Source of the DNA: Heliomarina sp018223035
GTDB taxonomy: Bacteria > Pseudomonadota > Alphaproteobacteria > Rhodobacterales > Rhodobacteraceae
Length of the DNA: 64,000 bases
Reading direction: 5' to 3'
NCBI GenBank assembly: GCA_018223035.1
Contig: JAAEZD010000004.1
Location: forward strand, 315,280-379,279
Shown here: positions 53,360-62,468 of the stretch, one piece after another
How positions within the stretch are numbered: position 1 is the stretch's first letter
Layout of the letters: every line of letters starts with the position of its first letter
Position numbers and translations under genes: made by a program
The notes under the pieces: model-generated
The model's database searches: none
What the model saw: the letters and a program-made list of their open reading frames with translations, nothing else
What the model was told of the DNA's origin: nothing

Positions 53360-54226
53360 ATGACGTTTCAAGTACCCTTCTTCCGTGCGCTCGTAGTGAC
53401 CACCGCGATTGTCGCGAACGCCCAGATGACATCTGCGCAGAAACGCATGGGAGAGCCTTTCCTTAGCGTGTTTCCCGTGGTCGGCCTGAATGAAGATTGG
53501 TGGGTCGCCGAATACGACCATCCCGCGGATCTTTTCCAGACGGGCTGGCGCAAAGAAGGAACTGTTGTTGGGCCGGACGGCGTCAAGCTTCAACTCAAGC
53601 CCACGGCCAGTGAAAATATCGTCAGCCGGGAAGAGATGGACGCGGATGACGGGACGCTTCTGAAGGCGGGTAAGACCTTTAAACCCTATGTCAGCGGCCA
53701 AATGCAGCGGCGCGGGTGGTTTGGATACGGCAGATACGAGGTCGTCATGCGGGCAGGCGCGGGGTACGGAATGATTTCGTCATTCTACGTCTACACCGGC
53801 CCCTACTTTGGCCACACGCATGAAGAAATCGATTTCGAGTTTCTGGGGCGTGATACCGAAAAAGTCTTCCTGAACCGGTTTGTCGAAGGTGAACCTTTTG
53901 AAGATCTCGTCTGGGCCGACCTTGGATTCGATGCGGCAAAGGAAGCTCACCTTTATGCCTTCGAGTGGACGCCAGATGCCGTCGTCTGGTATGTCGACGG
54001 TAAGGAAATTCACCGCGCGGATGGTGCAGAGAATGTGCCGAGCCCGCCCGCGAAAATCTATTTCGATCTATGGGCTGGTGGTCCCCGTCAGGCGGATTGG
54101 TCTGGCGCAGTTTCCGAGGAACAGCAGGAGAGCGATGCGCTTTACCAGTGTGTCTCTTACGCGGAACTTGGCGCCGATACGCCGCAATGCAGTGACCTGG
54201 CTGGCTGGAATGTCAGTGTGCGGTAG
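53360..54226 (+). CDS. Secreted GH16 family glycoside hydrolase (ExoK-like)
   Basis: A 288-aa protein with a Sec signal peptide (residues 1-26, cleavage after TSA) and a GH16 jelly roll. The catalytic motif EIDFE lies at residues 156-160 (nucleophile E156, acid/base E160), preceded by GYGRYEVVMRAGAGYGMISS and followed by YAFEWTPDAVVWYVDGKEI. ExoK-type enzymes cut the nascent polymer and set its length. The preceding sulfotransferase suggests it cleaves a sulfated chain. Cleavage of a galactan- or glucan-type backbone is inferred. Confidence 0.92.
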   Translation: MTFQVPFFRALVVTTAIVANAQMTSAQKRMGEPFLSVFPVVGLNEDWWVAEYDHPADLFQTGWRKEGTVVGPDGVKLQLKPTASENIVSREEMDADDGTLLKAGKTFKPYVSGQMQRRGWFGYGRYEVVMRAGAGYGMISSFYVYTGPYFGHTHEEIDFEFLGRDTEKVFLNRFVEGEPFEDLVWADLGFDAAKEAHLYAFEWTPDAVVWYVDGKEIHRADGAENVPSPPAKIYFDLWAGGPRQADWSGAVSEEQQESDALYQCVSYAELGADTPQCSDLAGWNVSVR

Positions 54227-54234
54227 CGTTCCGG

Positions 54235-55452
54235 CTATTGGCTTATCGGAGCCAGATCCATGCTGAATTCGATCATGTCTCCAGGATAGATCGCGTCATC
54301 CGGGCCCACCTCCAGCACAACGACCTCGCCATCCTTTTCGCGGCGCACTCTCGATGTGACACCAACACGAAGTTCGGGCGACATCGCTCCGCTGGTCGCG
54401 GCGAGTGTCATCAACATCGACTCCCGTTTGGTCGATAGTTCGATGGACCTCCGGGTCTCTTGCAACTGGTTCACGATGTCCCGCTGTCGGTTATCGGCAA
54501 GCTGCAACTGTGCTCTTTCGGTTTCTCCGATCCTTTGGCGCGCCCGGTAGATCGCTGTGTTCAGGTCCAGCTCTTCGGCGCTTTGCGACAACAGGCTGCT
54601 TTCGATGCTGTCCAGTCGGGTGAGGGGAACTGTGCCCCGTTCTGCCAGTTGCCTGATCCGGTCAGCCTGTTCCTGCAAAAGTGCCATTTGCGTCTTATGT
54701 CCCTCTTGCTTCGCTTCAAGCCCTTCAAGCTCGGTGTGATAGAGCGCCAGCAACGATTTGTTGGATTCCGTCTCACGCTCAAAGGATTCAGCGCGGATTT
54801 CCAGGATCGCGCGCTCTTCGTCGAATATTCTCTCAAGGGACGCATTTCCGTCCGGGTGCGACATATCTTTCCTGAATTCGATCGAATTCAGGCCCGTAAG
54901 CTCGGCTTCAAGCCGCGCTTCTCTTGCGAGAAAGCGGGCAAGTTCGACCTGCACGCTGCGCAGCGAGGCGATGTCGCGCACCGTGTCCATGTCCGATCCG
55001 TTGCTCAGCCGCATCGTGCCGCCGGCCAGCGCAAGCGCCTTGCTTGACGTCAGACCGGGGCGCCAGATGAATTCGCCGGGACGCACCACGTCGCCGCCCA
55101 CGTAGAACGGGCGATATTGCGAGATCTGCAGCGATACCGTCGGTGGCTGGTACAGACCTGCCGTTTCCTTGAGTGACGTCGCCAATTCAGCGCTCAGCTC
55201 ATCCGGCGAACGATCTTCAACCGGAACGATACCCAGAACGGGAACGGAAATGGTGCCCTCCGGGGAAACCCGGTACTCTCCGTTCAAGGCCTCCATGGGC
55301 ATGTAGGTCGACGCGTTTTCGTCCCAAAGCACAACCCGCAGCGACAGCACGTCCAGCGGCCCCAGAAGGTATTCTTCCGCCGTGACCGATGTTGCGGCCA
55401 GCACGGTGAGAGCCAATGCCTTTACGGAATTTCTCAGGCCACGTCTGATCAT
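54235..55452 (-). CDS. Polysaccharide export protein (Wza-like)
   Basis: A 405-aa protein with an N-terminal signal peptide (residues 1-25, ending SVTA) and a Poly_export domain (YLLGPLDVLSLRVVLWDE near residue 28; RPFYVGGDVVRPGEFIWRPG, about residues 113-132). A long coiled-coil segment (about residues 185-345) and a small C-terminal beta domain follow. No lipobox cysteine is seen. It forms or feeds the export pore and spans towards the co-polymerase encoded next to it (4-bp overlap). Confidence 0.9.
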   Translation of the reverse strand: MIRRGLRNSVKALALTVLAATSVTAEEYLLGPLDVLSLRVVLWDENASTYMPMEALNGEYRVSPEGTISVPVLGIVPVEDRSPDELSAELATSLKETAGLYQPPTVSLQISQYRPFYVGGDVVRPGEFIWRPGLTSSKALALAGGTMRLSNGSDMDTVRDIASLRSVQVELARFLAREARLEAELTGLNSIEFRKDMSHPDGNASLERIFDEERAILEIRAESFERETESNKSLLALYHTELEGLEAKQEGHKTQMALLQEQADRIRQLAERGTVPLTRLDSIESSLLSQSAEELDLNTAIYRARQRIGETERAQLQLADNRQRDIVNQLQETRRSIELSTKRESMLMTLAATSGAMSPELRVGVTSRVRREKDGEVVVLEVGPDDAIYPGDMIEFSMDLAPISQ

Positions 55453-57719
55453 GTGCGTGCTACTTGTGTGTTCTTGAAACCGCGGTACTCATACTGGGCT
55501 TCCTTGCGGCGGTTAACCATGGTCAGAACCATGTACATGTTCTTGGTTCCCAAGTCGCGCAGCCGCTCGACGCAGGTCTCGACCGTCTGTTCGGCCGTTG
55601 CATTCCATTTCGTGGCCAGTACGACAGCATCGGATTCCTTGACGAAACCCAGTCCGCCACCCGATGACAGCACCGGGGGTGCCGCGATGATGATGTAATT
55701 GTAAGTCGACGATAGGTCTTCGAGGAACTCGTTGATCTTGCGCCGCAGATGGCCGCCCTCTGACGAATTCAATTGGTCGGGAAACTGAAGATAATCATAT
55801 CCTGTTTTGCTGGTAACCGGCATGCTGAATGCGGTGGGTTCCCCGTCAGATGTGCCACCACGGCCATAGTTTGCCTCATCGGAGCCGGACTTGACGAGGA
55901 GGACACTCTCTCCGTCCAGAGCGAGCGCGGTCGCAATAGCGATGGAAACGGCGGTGCGGCCTTCGCCTTCGACGGCGGAGGTCACCAATATGGTGCCTGA
56001 ATCGCGGTCCAGCGAACTTGTCAGGAACAAGGCGGTCTTTCGCGCCTCGCTAAGCAGATGCCGACCGCCCGCCGCGTGATACACGTCCGATTTCTTGTGA
56101 CGCGCGAATGGGTTGAAAGCGCGAATGCGGGAGAAACTGCCGATGACCGGCAGACCCGAAACCCGGCGCAACTGCCCGACGGTCTGGACGCGATTGTTCA
56201 GGATCTCCAAAAGGATCGCGACGCTGACGCCGATAATCAAACCGGCCAGACCAGCGACCGCGATGGTCATGAGCGAGCGGGGCGAGCTGGGGCTTTCAGG
56301 AACTTCCGCATAGGATAGGACCCGGATGGTCGGCTGCTGAAGGGCCCGGTACTGCGCGGATTCCGTCGCGAGGTTTAGAAACTGTTCATAAGCAATGCGG
56401 TTCGCGTCGGCGATCCGTCGCAGGTTGCCCAGCTCGACCATGCTGCGCGATCGGCTGATGACTGTCTCTTCCAGAGCGTCGATTTCGCGCTCGATCAGGC
56501 GCGCGGTCGCGTGACCGACTTCGGCCTCGGTGGCAAGTTCCGCCACAATCCGCTGGGTCTCGATCTCGATTTCTTCTTCGATGCGTTCACTGTTGGCCAG
56601 AATGGCAGAGACCTGACCGCTATTCGGTCCGAACTGCTCGCTTGCACGGCTCAACTCGATGCGTCGGCTGGACAGTTGCGAGCGAAGCTGGATGAGGATC
56701 GGCGAATTCTGGAATTCCGAAGCCTTCAGCGCCCCTGACTCTTGGATGATTTCCTCAATCAGGTCGTGGCGGGCTTCGGCGCGCAGAATTTCCGAACGTA
56801 CTTCGACCAGACGGCGGAACAGGTCCTGCAATTGCTGGTTCAACAGGTTAACGCTGTCGTTATCCGCTCCCACAGACTGTTCCTGAAAATCGACAACCGA
56901 ATTCTCGGCACGGGCGAGATCACGCCCAAGGTCTTCGACCCTCGCGCTCAGTAGTTGAACCTGGTCTTCGATGGACTGCCCCCGAATATCGAGGCTGAAG
57001 CGGGCGTATTCGGTGGCCGTGACGTTGGCGATCTGCGCGGCGGTATTCGGGTCGTCCGAGGTCGAAGACACCTCGATCACGTAACCATTACCGCGCTGGG
57101 CGATGTTGAGATTGCTGGCAAGCTTGTCTGCGGCCGGCCCGTAGAGCCGGATGTCCTCGGCGAGGCCCCGAAAAGCCTCGGCCTGCGACGGAGTCATCTC
57201 CTCGGCACCGACGACAGTGTCATCCTCGGCGGTCTGCTCTTCATTCTCGACAGCCGGTTCAGGCCGGGAAGGTGCGAGGATCGACCCGACAAAGCCTTTG
57301 ATGCTTGAAATCACCCGGCGGGGCAGGGACGGTGCCGCCTCGGAATTTATAATGGGCGAGCTTTCGTCGATCCCCAACGTTTTGACGACGTTGATCATGA
57401 AAGCTTTGGAATTCATCGTGGTGATTTCCTGCTCTACAAGCTGTCGGCTTAGCGGCACACCGGACAGGAGATCGGTAATCGGGGTCGTCTGCTGACGCTG
57501 GTCGATCAGGGTAAGTTCGGCGGTAGCGGTGTAGCGGGGCGTCACGCTCGACAGCAACATCGCGGCCAGAATGACGGTCAGGGTCGCGATCAAGCAGATC
57601 AACAACCAGCGACGCCGGAAGAAGCGGTAGAGTTCGTTGAATCCGAGGGGAGCGGCGACCGGCGTTGCGTCGATCGGGTCGTCGATCATCAGGGAAAATG
57701 CATTAGACTGGCGGTTCAA
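55449..57719 (-). CDS. Polysaccharide co-polymerase (Wzc/GumC type) with degenerate kinase domain
   Basis: A 756-aa protein with a Wzz domain at the N-terminus, membrane spans at about residues 38-58 and 490-510, a long periplasmic coiled coil (about 250-460), and a C-terminal domain (about 570-740) built like a tyrosine (BY) kinase. Its Walker A is SAVEGEGRTA with Arg588 in place of Lys, Walker A' reads LLVKSGS instead of a D-containing motif, and Walker B reads YIIIAAPPV with Ala679 in place of Asp. No Tyr cluster is found at the C-terminus (only two Tyr near the end). It probably controls chain length without kinase activity. Confidence 0.88.
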   Translation of the reverse strand: MNRQSNAFSLMIDDPIDATPVAAPLGFNELYRFFRRRWLLICLIATLTVILAAMLLSSVTPRYTATAELTLIDQRQQTTPITDLLSGVPLSRQLVEQEITTMNSKAFMINVVKTLGIDESSPIINSEAAPSLPRRVISSIKGFVGSILAPSRPEPAVENEEQTAEDDTVVGAEEMTPSQAEAFRGLAEDIRLYGPAADKLASNLNIAQRGNGYVIEVSSTSDDPNTAAQIANVTATEYARFSLDIRGQSIEDQVQLLSARVEDLGRDLARAENSVVDFQEQSVGADNDSVNLLNQQLQDLFRRLVEVRSEILRAEARHDLIEEIIQESGALKASEFQNSPILIQLRSQLSSRRIELSRASEQFGPNSGQVSAILANSERIEEEIEIETQRIVAELATEAEVGHATARLIEREIDALEETVISRSRSMVELGNLRRIADANRIAYEQFLNLATESAQYRALQQPTIRVLSYAEVPESPSSPRSLMTIAVAGLAGLIIGVSVAILLEILNNRVQTVGQLRRVSGLPVIGSFSRIRAFNPFARHKKSDVYHAAGGRHLLSEARKTALFLTSSLDRDSGTILVTSAVEGEGRTAVSIAIATALALDGESVLLVKSGSDEANYGRGGTSDGEPTAFSMPVTSKTGYDYLQFPDQLNSSEGGHLRRKINEFLEDLSSTYNYIIIAAPPVLSSGGGLGFVKESDAVVLATKWNATAEQTVETCVERLRDLGTKNMYMVLTMVNRRKEAQYEYRGFKNTQVART

Positions 57720-57850
57720 ACTCGTCCTGCTCCCATTCGTTCTCTCGCACCCCTTCCTATGATTAAGGCACGAGCCGGTTTTCTAAGCAATTCACACTAC
57801 GGTAACAAAAAACAACCTCAGGGTGTATAATCTTGTCGCAGGCATTAAAC

Positions 57851-58846
57851 TCAGCATGTCATATCTTTCCACACGTTCGAGAGGTCACGGCCCAGCAGCT
57901 TTGATAGCCCGGCGTTCCTTGTCGACAAATGCTGGACGAGAAAGGCGCGCGTGTCCTCTTTCATCGGGAGCGGTCTTTCAGCCCTGAGCAGTCGCGGATT
58001 GACATGGGCAAACCACCAGTAGTGCAGCTTGTCCTCAACGCGTCGCTGTAATCCCCGTTCGCCGCCCATGTGCCGGTGATAGCGGCCTTTCACAAGATGT
58101 CGGCCAATCCGGTTCGCCTGACGCTGAAGACCGATGTTCGACGGGTACATCGTGCGATTGAACCATGATCGCTCTGGATCCACTTTCATTCTGGGGGCAC
58201 CGATGAAATCGGTCACGGAATCCACGCAACCTTGCATATCGGCCCGAAAGTCTTCGAACAGGCACACCTTGACCCGCTCTTCTCCCAGAACCTGCTGGAA
58301 CCGCCGGATACCCGAGCAAAAGCTGGAACCGAGCAAAATATGCGGGTGTTTCGTCAAGGCCGTCTCGAAGGTGTCCGTCGCCCGCGAAGTCTTCATCAGA
58401 TGCCAGTATTGGGAATAGGCACGTTCCACTGGATGCCGCAGCATGAAAACGACCTTGGCTTCGGGCAACAAAGCGTTGATCCGGGCAGCGGCCACTTCGG
58501 ACATCAGGTAGGTTGTTGAATCCTCACCCAGAAATTGCGGATTTCCCAATGCGGCAAACCGGTCTGCATACCAGTTGAGATTGTCCAGCGCAGGCGGCCT
58601 TGGATCCCACCATTTCAGCGAACCCTTTTCCTCGTAAAGGAAATCCGGGTGGGTGATTGGATCGTCCGCATCGAAATAATGCACCTCTTCGTCGGGAATA
58701 CCGATATCCGGATGCTGATCCAGAATAAAGTGAAGTGAGGTCGTTCCGCATTTAGGCGCACCGCCAATAATGAAGTCGGGCAACCTTTGCTGCGACGCAG
58801 TATTGCGCAGTTCGGATTCAGGGTGAAGCGCAGCCAATTGAGCCAA
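57851..58846 (-). CDS. Sulfotransferase family protein 4 (NST-like)
   Basis: A 331-aa soluble protein. PDFIIGGAPKCGTTSLHFIL (about residues 24-43) is the heparan-sulfotransferase-like 5'-phosphosulfate loop, and KVVFMLRHPVERAYSQYWHL (about residues 130-149) the 3'-phosphate site. It resembles the sulfotransferase-1/NST branch, different from the other three. It lies on the minus strand upstream of the co-polymerase, 131 bp apart, with its promoter in the divergent region towards 59153. Confidence 0.9.
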   Translation of the reverse strand: MAQLAALHPESELRNTASQQRLPDFIIGGAPKCGTTSLHFILDQHPDIGIPDEEVHYFDADDPITHPDFLYEEKGSLKWWDPRPPALDNLNWYADRFAALGNPQFLGEDSTTYLMSEVAAARINALLPEAKVVFMLRHPVERAYSQYWHLMKTSRATDTFETALTKHPHILLGSSFCSGIRRFQQVLGEERVKVCLFEDFRADMQGCVDSVTDFIGAPRMKVDPERSWFNRTMYPSNIGLQRQANRIGRHLVKGRYHRHMGGERGLQRRVEDKLHYWWFAHVNPRLLRAERPLPMKEDTRAFLVQHLSTRNAGLSKLLGRDLSNVWKDMTC

Positions 58847-59152
58847 AGAATTATACTCTACAGGGTCCGGAAGCTGAAAATCGCTGGATCCGGACTAAGT
58901 TTTTAATCAATAACAAATTTTCATTATGATAGGCGCTGATGGCTTTTCAGGCAACGAACAATTCGCACGCGGCCGGTTGACAGCGCATAGACAGGCCAGA
59001 AACGCCCCAAATCGCTCATCTGTGGCTTTGTTGCCCGAATTTCTTGCCATCGTGCGGCTGATTGACTTCTGACATCATGGTCTGTTGTCAAAATTCGCGA
59101 ATCGTCAGATTCTGTTAAAATATTATTTTTGAATTTTAAGGTGGGGTTAGTT
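58847..59152. promoter_or_regulatory. Divergent promoter region
   Basis: About 300 bp, AT-rich at both ends (TTAATCAATAACAAATTTTCA near 58902; TTAAAATATTATTTTTGAATTTT near 59115), between the sulfotransferase gene and the GT2 gene. AAGGTGGGG at 59138-59146 is the ribosome site for the TTG at 59153. Confidence 0.5.
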
Positions 59153-60343
59153 TTGTCGACCATTGCCGCTATTGTTCCAACGTATAACAGGAAAGATTAT
59201 CTTGTTGATACGTTGCAGTCGCTGTTCGGCCAGACTCGCCCCGTGGAACAGATCATCGTTTGGGATGACGGTTCCGTCGATGGCACCGAAGATGCTGTAA
59301 AATCTCTCTGGTGCGACAATCTCACGTACCATCGCGCGCCGAATGCCGGTAAATCCTCGGCGCTCAATCAGGCAATGAAATTCGTCAAAGGGGATTACGT
59401 CTGGATTTGTGACGATGACGATTTGCTTTTGCCCCATGCAGCCGAAACGCTGGCCGGTATCCTCGATGCCGACCCTTCCATTGGTGTCGCCGGCGGCTGC
59501 TATGCGCGGTTTTCGGAAGGTCCGTCGGGCCGTGTTGTGACCGATGCGGGTTACTGGCCGGACTTGGCGCAGGGCACGCCTGCAAGAAGCCTTCTCGAGG
59601 ATATCTTCCTTTTCCAACCCGCCATGATGGTGCGCCGCGAATGTTATGAAAAGGTGGGGCCCTTCAATGAAAACCTGCACCGGTCGATCGACTACGACAT
59701 GATCGCCCGGCTCGTCGTCAGCACGCCCATCCGCATGACCGAAGACATCCTGTTTCAGCAGAGAAAGCACGACGGCGACAGGGGATCTTCGAAACATCGC
59801 CACTCTGCCAGCGACTCCGAAAAGGTCTGGAGCGCGCAGGACAGGAAGGTATTCCGGAACCTGCGCGAAAAAATCCCGCTGTCCTTCTATGTTGCGATGT
59901 ATTGCGATGAACGGCCGGAACTGGCCGAACGGGCGGGTTTGATGCAGCGCGGCTGTGTCTATGGGCGGCGCAATGACTGGAATAACGCGCTGGACGATTT
60001 CGAAGTCGCGGCCACCATCGCGACAGACATGCCACTGGGCGCGACCGAGATGACGATTTGCCGCCGCGCGATGTCGGGCAAACATGGGGTATGGCCCGAA
60101 CCCGAAGAAATCCTGCGTCTTGGCAGGCTTAAGGAACGCTCGGATATCGGGCGGCAAATATCGCAATCTCTCGGGCGGGGTCTGACGTGGCGCATGCGCG
60201 TCGCGGCAACCGAGGCGCAGCCGGCAGAGATCTTGCGGTTGATCGGTCTGCTCAAGAAAACCGGCCTGTCGCTCAAGCCCGACCCCGAAGGTTCAAAGGT
60301 GCAGGAAAGGCGGGAACTGCCAGCCGAGGCCTACCTGTGCTAG
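59153..60343 (+). CDS. GT2 family glycosyltransferase
   Basis: About 396 aa when started at TTG 59153, chosen because AAGGTGGGG lies seven bases upstream and the product then begins STIAAIVPTYNRKDYLVDTL. It has WDDGSVDGTEDA, the metal-binding ICDDDD (about residues 85-90) and a C-terminal extension of about 150 residues with helical repeats after the GT-A domain. No membrane segments. It overlaps the next gene by a few bases, indicating an operon with the two that follow. Confidence 0.87.
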   Translation: MSTIAAIVPTYNRKDYLVDTLQSLFGQTRPVEQIIVWDDGSVDGTEDAVKSLWCDNLTYHRAPNAGKSSALNQAMKFVKGDYVWICDDDDLLLPHAAETLAGILDADPSIGVAGGCYARFSEGPSGRVVTDAGYWPDLAQGTPARSLLEDIFLFQPAMMVRRECYEKVGPFNENLHRSIDYDMIARLVVSTPIRMTEDILFQQRKHDGDRGSSKHRHSASDSEKVWSAQDRKVFRNLREKIPLSFYVAMYCDERPELAERAGLMQRGCVYGRRNDWNNALDDFEVAATIATDMPLGATEMTICRRAMSGKHGVWPEPEEILRLGRLKERSDIGRQISQSLGRGLTWRMRVAATEAQPAEILRLIGLLKKTGLSLKPDPEGSKVQERRELPAEAYLC

Positions 60344-61341
60344 ATACCACTGTTGCCCAAGGTAAAAAGGTTCTGGTTCTCATCCCCGCCCTGAACGAAG
60401 AAGCGCATATCGAGCTTTGCCTCCGGTCTATCCTCAAGCATGACGAACTCACCAGAACGGCAGCCGTTTGTGTCGCCGACGGCGGCAGCACGGATGCGAC
60501 GCGGGATATCGTCGCAAAATTGAGTGCCGAGTTCCCGAATATCCAGCTGCTGGACAATCCCAAACGTCTTCAGTCGGCCGCCATGAACCTAGCCCTCGAT
60601 ACCATGTGGGCCGATCGCGACATATTGGTCCGCTGTGATTGCCACGCCGTGTATCCCGCAGGCTACGTCTCGCGGTTGATCGCCGTTCTTCATGCCAAGG
60701 ATGCCGCCTCGGTCGTCGTGCCGCTGGATTCCGAACCGGCAAGCCCGGCGGCATTTGCCACTGCGGTCGCTTGGGTTTCCAACACGCCGTTCGGCACCGG
60801 AGGGTCCGCGCACCGGGCCGGGCGGGTTTCAGGTTATGTCGATCACGGCCACCACGCCGCCTTCCGGCTTGATGATTTTCGCGCTGTTGGCGGCTACGAC
60901 GAAACCATGGTCGCCAACGAAGATGCCGAGTTGGATCGACGGATTATCGGCAAAGGCGGGCGGATCTGGCTCGATTGCGATAACCGCGTCACGTATTTTC
61001 CGCGCGACAAACCGCGCCGTCTCTGGAAGCAATATTTTCGCTATGGCTACGGGCGTGCGACGACCTGTCTGCGGCATGGGCAAAGGCCCAAGCTTCGACA
61101 GCTTGCGCCGGTTTTGATTGTGCTGGCCATTCTGATCGGCCTGTTGGGGGTGATGCTGTGGCAGCCGTGGCTGCTGCTCCCTTCCTTCGTCTACCTGCTT
61201 GGACTGGTATTCGTAAGCGCCCGCGTCGCTTATTCACATCACTCAGCAAAGGGTATGCTGGCAGGAGCCGCCGCCGGTATCATGCATGTCTCCTGGGGGC
61301 TGGGCTTTCTCTCGCGGCTGGTGCGGGGCAGGGAGGGATGA
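60337..61341 (+). CDS. ExoA-like succinoglycan-type glycosyltransferase (GT2)
   Basis: A 334-aa protein started at GTG 60337, seven bases before the previous stop; an open frame to the left only shadows the other gene. GT-A motifs are VLVLIPALNEEAHIELCLRS (N-terminus), CVADGGSTDATRD, and NEDAELDRRIIGKGGRIWLD (about residues 193-212). Three hydrophobic segments at the C-terminus (about residues 255-330) resemble ExoA, a membrane-bound glucosyltransferase. ATGA overlap with the next gene. Confidence 0.88.
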   Translation: MLDTTVAQGKKVLVLIPALNEEAHIELCLRSILKHDELTRTAAVCVADGGSTDATRDIVAKLSAEFPNIQLLDNPKRLQSAAMNLALDTMWADRDILVRCDCHAVYPAGYVSRLIAVLHAKDAASVVVPLDSEPASPAAFATAVAWVSNTPFGTGGSAHRAGRVSGYVDHGHHAAFRLDDFRAVGGYDETMVANEDAELDRRIIGKGGRIWLDCDNRVTYFPRDKPRRLWKQYFRYGYGRATTCLRHGQRPKLRQLAPVLIVLAILIGLLGVMLWQPWLLLPSFVYLLGLVFVSARVAYSHHSAKGMLAGAAAGIMHVSWGLGFLSRLVRGREG

Positions 61342-62468
61342 TCCGGATCGCCTTCTTCGGCCATAATCTGAACGAACCGGCGGTGCGAAAACGGGCAGGG
61401 GCCTTCATGCAGGCCGGGTGCGAGGTTATCGGCATCATGCCCCACCGGGGCGTCGCAAAAAGCGCGGATTTCAAATGGATTTCTCTGGGCGAAACACGCG
61501 ACAATGACTATGCGGGACGCCTTCGACCGTTGTTGAAAAGTTTTTCCTTGTCGCGCCAAACCTATCCTGAACTGGGCGCAGTCGATCTCATCTATGCCCG
61601 CAATCTCGATATGCTCGCCTGCGCCCATGCCTTTGCCCGACACAACCGGCTCAAGGTGCCGATTATTTATGAATGCCTCGATATTCACACCAAGCTGATA
61701 GGCGAAGGAAAGGTCTCGCGCCTTTTGCGTCGTTTGGAGGGCGCGCTGATCAAGCGCAGCGATATGCTCGTCTATTCATCGCCGCGTTTTGAAAGCGCTT
61801 ATTTTGCCCAGCGTCATCCGGGCCTCTATCGCGGCCGTCTTCTCGAAAACCGATTGCTGGCAGAGGATGCTGGGCTGCGCCCCGCCAGTGCCAAGCAGCC
61901 GCATAAGCCCTTGCGTATCGGCTGGGTGGGTAATCTGCGCTGCCGCCGCTCCTTTGATTTGCTGGCCATGGTCGGCAAAACCTTCCGGGATCGTGTCGAT
62001 ATCCGGCTCCATGGCTATCCGGCCTCCGGTGTCTTTCCAAATTTCGAGGCCGACGTCGCCGGTGCGGAACGCATGACTTATTTCGGGCGCTACGACGGGG
62101 CGCAGGACCTGCCGCGGATTTACGAGGATCTCGATGTCGTCTGGGCCGCCGACTGGTACGAAGCGGGGCATAATTCGGTCTGGCTGCTGCCGAACCGGAT
62201 CTACGAAGGCGGATATTACGCAACCCCGGCGCTGGCACCCTCGGGAACCGAAACCGGGGCATGGATCAAAAGAAACCAGGCAGGGTGGTGTTTTGACGAC
62301 GCGCCCGAAGCAACGGTGCCAGAGCTTGTTCAGCACCTTCTCGACCATCCCGAAGCGATCACGCGGAAAAGCGAAGCGCTGCTTGCGCTGCCCAATTCAA
62401 TCTACCTGGAGACTGTCGCCGACACGCGGGCTTTCGTTGCTGAGATCCTGGCGACCGGCACCCCCTAG
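61338..62468 (+). CDS. GT4-like glycosyltransferase
   Basis: A 376-aa GT-B protein started at ATG 61338 (GGGAGGG ribosome site, overlap with the ExoA-like stop). Features are IRIAFFGHNLNEPAVRKRAG, IYECLDIHTKLIGEGKVSRL (about residues 113-132), and RIGWVGNLRCRRSFDLLA (about residues 193-210). The C-terminal donor region is shorter than in typical GT4 enzymes (YEGGYYATPALA). Probably the last step of repeat-unit assembly in this operon. Confidence 0.85.
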   Translation: MIRIAFFGHNLNEPAVRKRAGAFMQAGCEVIGIMPHRGVAKSADFKWISLGETRDNDYAGRLRPLLKSFSLSRQTYPELGAVDLIYARNLDMLACAHAFARHNRLKVPIIYECLDIHTKLIGEGKVSRLLRRLEGALIKRSDMLVYSSPRFESAYFAQRHPGLYRGRLLENRLLAEDAGLRPASAKQPHKPLRIGWVGNLRCRRSFDLLAMVGKTFRDRVDIRLHGYPASGVFPNFEADVAGAERMTYFGRYDGAQDLPRIYEDLDVVWAADWYEAGHNSVWLLPNRIYEGGYYATPALAPSGTETGAWIKRNQAGWCFDDAPEATVPELVQHLLDHPEAITRKSEALLALPNSIYLETVADTRAFVAEILATGTP

